From contig CAMCBY010000214.1 of the NCBI GenBank assembly GCA_945873015.1, forward strand, positions 1-7,083: a DNA stretch of 7,083 bases, in the 5' to 3' direction. Each line of letters opens with the position of its first letter. Within the stretch, counting starts at the first letter, position 1. Below are positions 4,873-7,083 of this stretch, one piece after another. This DNA comes from Klebsiella pneumoniae. Its GTDB lineage: Bacteria > Pseudomonadota > Gammaproteobacteria > Ga0077536. The position numbers and the translations under genes are program-made. The notes under the pieces are model-generated. The model saw nothing but the letters and a program-made list of their open reading frames with translations, made no database searches and had not been told where the DNA came from.

Positions 4873-6024
4873 ATGAGCGCACCGCAGCCCTTTACACTTC
4901 ATGTCGATGATCAGGCGATCAGCGACCTGCGTGCGCGCCTCGCACTGACGCGTTATCCCGATCAGACCCCCGGCGAGCCGTGGGCCTATGGCACCAATGT
5001 CGCTTATTTGCGCGAACTGGTCGCTTACTGGCAAAACCAGTTTGATTGGCGCGCCGCGGAAGCGCGCCTGAATGCTTTCCCTCAGTTCAAGGTGGCGCTG
5101 CACGGCATAGACCTGCATTACCTGCATGTCGAAGGCCAAGGCCCCAATCCCTACCCGCTGCTGCTGTCGCACGGCTGGCCGGGTTCGGTGTTCGAGTTCA
5201 TGGACATCATTCCGCGCCTGACCGATCCGGCGCGTTTTGGCGGCGATCCGGCCGATGCGTTTACCGTGATTGCGCCATCGTTACCGGGTTACGGCCTGTC
5301 GTTTGCGCCCGGCCAGACCCGCTTCAGTCTCGAAATGATCGCCGATTGTTTTGCCGATCTCATGACCAAGGTGCTCGGCTATCAACGTTTCGCAGCGCAA
5401 GGTGGCGACTGGGGCGCTTTCATCACCTCGCGGCTCGGCGCGGTGCACGCTGACAAACTGCTCGGCATCCACGTCAACCTGCTGGCGGTTCGACGCGATA
5501 CGAAGATGCTGGCCGACCCGACGCCGGAAGAGCGCGACTTCCTCGTCAAACTCGAAAGCTGGCTCAAGGAAGAAACCGGCTATCAGTGGATACAGGGCAC
5601 GCGCCCGCAGACGCTGGCCTTTGGTTTGAGCGATTCACCCGCCGGGCTCGCCGCCTGGATAGTGGAGAAATTTCGCACCTGGAGCGATTGTGGTGGCGAC
5701 GTCGAAGCGGTGTTCAGTCGCGATCATCTGCTCGCCAATATCAGTCTTTACTGGTTCACCGGCGCCATCGGTTCGAGTTTCTGGCCCTACTATGCACGCA
5801 TGCACGGGCCGTGGCCGATACCCGATGGCGGCGTCAACCTGCCGACAGGTTATGCGGCGTTTCCGCGCGAGATCCTGTCGCCCCCGCGCAGTGTGGCGGA
5901 GCGTATGTATACCGATATTCGACGCTGGAGTGTGATGCCCAAGGGCGGACACTTTGCGGCGATGGAACAGCCCGAGGCGCTGGCGCGCGAGATAGTTGAA
6001 TTCTTTCGGCCCTTACGCGCTTAG
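4873..6024 (+). CDS. Epoxide hydrolase family protein (EHN-type N-terminus, alpha/beta hydrolase)
   Basis: This 383-residue protein matches the microsomal-type epoxide hydrolase layout. An N-terminal EHN region (about 5-105) contains DLRARLALTRYPDQTPGEPWAYG, LVAYWQNQFDWRAAEARLNAFPQF and the following IDLHYLHVEG. The oxyanion motif HGWPGS (100-105) comes next, then PSLPGYGLSF (135-144) and the nucleophile loop GGDWGAF with D179. The cap helix contains YWFTGAIGSSFWPYYA (293-308), whose tyrosines are candidate ring-opening residues, and the catalytic His is H360 in KGGHFAAMEQP. Asp rather than Ser as nucleophile argues for epoxide hydrolysis to a diol via an alkyl-enzyme ester. The substrate is unknown; oxygenase products or P450 epoxides are possible. 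The ATG at 4873 lacks a strong ribosome binding site but fits the family start. It lies 90 bases after the previous gene on the same strand. Confidence 0.92.
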   Translation: MSAPQPFTLHVDDQAISDLRARLALTRYPDQTPGEPWAYGTNVAYLRELVAYWQNQFDWRAAEARLNAFPQFKVALHGIDLHYLHVEGQGPNPYPLLLSHGWPGSVFEFMDIIPRLTDPARFGGDPADAFTVIAPSLPGYGLSFAPGQTRFSLEMIADCFADLMTKVLGYQRFAAQGGDWGAFITSRLGAVHADKLLGIHVNLLAVRRDTKMLADPTPEERDFLVKLESWLKEETGYQWIQGTRPQTLAFGLSDSPAGLAAWIVEKFRTWSDCGGDVEAVFSRDHLLANISLYWFTGAIGSSFWPYYARMHGPWPIPDGGVNLPTGYAAFPREILSPPRSVAERMYTDIRRWSVMPKGGHFAAMEQPEALAREIVEFFRPLRA

Positions 6025-6034
6025 GGCAAGCGCG
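6016..6034 (+). terminator. Stem-loop over the end of the epoxide hydrolase gene
   Basis: CGCGCTT (6016-6022) and AAGCGCG (6028-6034) form a 7-bp stem with the loop AGGGC, spanning the TAG stop (6022-6024). No T run follows, so it is not a classical Rho-independent terminator; it may help define the 3' end together with the REPIN-like element just downstream. Confidence 0.35.
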
Positions 6035-6042
6035 CGGGCCCG

Positions 6043-6127
6043 TGTAGGTGCGAATTCATTCGCACATTAAAGCAGCGCGGCGACGACTTCCATGTTGGTT
6101 TGAATGTGCGAATGAATTCGCACCTAC
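6043..6127. repeat. Complete REPIN-like inverted pair between convergent genes
   Basis: The left arm 6043-6068 (TGTAGG, then the 18-base palindrome GTGCGAATTCATTCGCAC overlapping it by no more than the T, then ATT) and the right arm 6103-6127 are inverted copies around a 34-base spacer. Each arm folds on itself and the two also pair with each other. The arms match the element at 1-79 exactly over the core, while the spacers differ. It lies between the epoxide hydrolase stop (6024) and the stop of the opposite-strand hydrolase (6148), the usual place for such elements, where it could act as a bidirectional 3' barrier. Confidence 0.9.
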
Positions 6128-6147
6128 GCACTCATTCTCGAAGTTCG

Positions 6148-6903
6148 TCACGAGGCACAACACCAGGCGTGCAGATTCTTCACCGCTTCGATGACACGTG
6201 TCGGCGCCGTGACCTGCGGGCTGTGGCCGCAGTCCCAGCGTTCGGTGTGCCAGTGCGGGTCTTGTTCGAGCCGCGCTATCAGCGGTTCGCCGTGCGCTAT
6301 CTGAAAACCTTCACAACGAATATAGAGCCGCTGCGCAACGGCCTCGCCGGCGCCGCTCAAGCGCACCGCATCGCTGAAGGCCGCGAGCGGATGGGCGGTC
6401 ATGCGTCGATTGACCCAGGCGGCGTCCGCCGCATCGTCCACGCCGAAACCGGCGGCATCAAAAGGCAGACCCGCAGGCACTCGCCAGCCCTCACCGTGGG
6501 CCTCGGCCTGGGCACGGAACAGCGCCGGGATGCCCTGGCTGTCGCCCATGAAGTCGAGCATCGATTGACCGTCACTCGGTAGTGACGCGTCGAGGTAGAG
6601 CAGGCCGGCGATACGCGCGGGCACGCGGTCAGCGACGACGGTGATGACCGCACCGGCGGCGCTGTGACCGACGAGCATGACATCGTTGAGTTCCTCCGCC
6701 GCGATGAGGCCGAGTATGTCTTGCACATGGGTCTCGAGGGTGACGCTCGGCGTCAACAGATGGGCGCGATCGGCGAGCCCGGTCAAGGTCGGCGTGTAGA
6801 CCTGCCAGCCCGCCGCCCGCAACGGCGCTGCCACGCGCCGCCAGCACCAGCCGCCGTGAAAACCGCCATGCACGAAAATGACGGTCGGTGTTGTATTGCT
6901 CAT
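6148..6903 (-). CDS. Alpha/beta hydrolase, esterase (EstC / salicylate-methylesterase-like)
   Basis: The 251-residue protein starts with TVIFVHGGFHGGWCWRRVAAPLRAAGW-type sequence (7-33), the signature of the small EstC/SABP2-like esterase group. The nucleophile elbow is GHSAAG with S81, and YLDASLP (103-109) follows in the usual place. The C-terminal His is H227 in DCGHSPQVTAP. The catalytic acid is less clear: the strand YIRCEGFQIAHGEP (194-207) lacks the Asp seen in SABP2-like enzymes at the expected position, so E198, D105 or another residue may serve. The cytosolic substrate is unknown; relatives hydrolyse carboxylic or aromatic esters. Its ATG overlaps the P450 stop by four bases (ATGA), so translation is coupled to the P450 and the two probably act on the same compound. 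The ribosome binding site (GGGCGG) is weak, consistent with coupling. Confidence 0.9.
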   Translation of the reverse strand: MSNTTPTVIFVHGGFHGGWCWRRVAAPLRAAGWQVYTPTLTGLADRAHLLTPSVTLETHVQDILGLIAAEELNDVMLVGHSAAGAVITVVADRVPARIAGLLYLDASLPSDGQSMLDFMGDSQGIPALFRAQAEAHGEGWRVPAGLPFDAAGFGVDDAADAAWVNRRMTAHPLAAFSDAVRLSGAGEAVAQRLYIRCEGFQIAHGEPLIARLEQDPHWHTERWDCGHSPQVTAPTRVIEAVKNLHAWCCAS

Positions 6904-7083
6904 CGAGCACCGCCCGCCTGGTCTGCCTGTGCGACGGCAAATTGCAGCGGCAGGCGCACCATGTGGCGCGTGCTGCCGGTTTCGTACTCAGGCGTGAAGT
7001 CTGCGGCAACGTCGAACTCGGGAATGCGTTTCAGGAATTCTTCGTAACCGAAGCGTAGCACCACCCGCGCCAGGGATTCGCCG
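6900..7083 (-). CDS. Cytochrome P450, C-terminal fragment (5' part beyond the window)
   Basis: Sixty residues and a stop codon are readable on the minus strand; the gene continues past base 7083. The fragment begins GESLARVVLRFGYEEFLKRIPEF, the helix-L region that directly follows the haem-binding cysteine loop (C-x-G-x-x-LAR), which must lie just outside the window. The terminal YETGSTRHMVRLPLQF matches the last beta strands of bacterial class I P450s. Such enzymes hydroxylate hydrophobic substrates with electrons from a ferredoxin. The TGA stop overlaps the ATG of the downstream hydrolase. The subfamily and substrate cannot be told from this end. The call rests on about 50 conserved residues. 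Confidence 0.82.
   Translation of the reverse strand, partial: GESLARVVLRFGYEEFLKRIPEFDVAADFTPEYETGSTRHMVRLPLQFAVAQADQAGGAR

Noticed and set aside
4318..5172. Long minus-strand open frame across the hydrolase and epoxide hydrolase genes
   Set aside because: It is a shadow frame typical of GC-rich DNA; both plus-strand genes beneath it have clear catalytic motifs, and the frame resembles no family.
6100..6582. Plus-strand frame opposite the esterase
   Set aside because: It begins inside the REPIN-like element and runs antisense to a gene with clear alpha/beta hydrolase motifs.

Overview
The window is GC-rich chromosomal DNA and reads like an aerobic gammaproteobacterium with catabolic ability. 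Three things suggest this: a pssA gene of the gammaproteobacterial/pseudomonad type, REPIN-like extragenic palindromes built on GTGCGAATTCATTCGCAC, and a cluster of oxygenase and hydrolase genes. The genus cannot be fixed from the sequence alone.

Layout. (a) 1-1070: a REPIN-like element cut by the window edge, a possible promoter, then pssA (phosphatidylserine synthase, housekeeping), ending inside a single palindromic repeat. (b) 1065-2540, minus strand: gntR regulator -> plant-type [2Fe-2S] ferredoxin -> small SRPBCC protein. The first two genes are one base apart and the third follows after 89 bases. (c) 2541-4782, plus strand, divergent from gntR: a Rieske oxygenase closely resembling CarAa (terminal oxygenase of carbazole 1,9a-dioxygenase), then an alpha/beta hydrolase. 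(d) 4873-6024: an epoxide-hydrolase family protein, possibly with its own promoter. (e) 6043-6127: a complete REPIN-like inverted pair between convergent genes. (f) 6148-7083, minus strand: the C-terminal end of a cytochrome P450 overlapping by ATGA with an alpha/beta hydrolase/esterase.

How the genes may work together. The oxygenase has both metal centres intact but needs electrons. The adjacent divergent ferredoxin is the obvious carrier; no reductase is in the window. The FCD-type GntR protein is the likely local repressor. A perfect 13-bp palindrome of GntR half-site type (AATGTC-A-GACATT) lies over the -10 region of a promoter with a perfect TTGACA box, between gntR and the oxygenase. 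That promoter also makes the upstream ATG of the oxygenase unlikely and favours a GTG start 66 bases downstream. The following hydrolase could process a ring-cleavage product, but no ring-cleavage dioxygenase is present, so the true substrate is unknown.

The strongest points for follow-up are the CarAa-like oxygenase paired with a chloroplast-type ferredoxin and a GntR regulator, the operator/start-codon arrangement, and a palindromic repeat that supplies the stop codons of two convergent genes.
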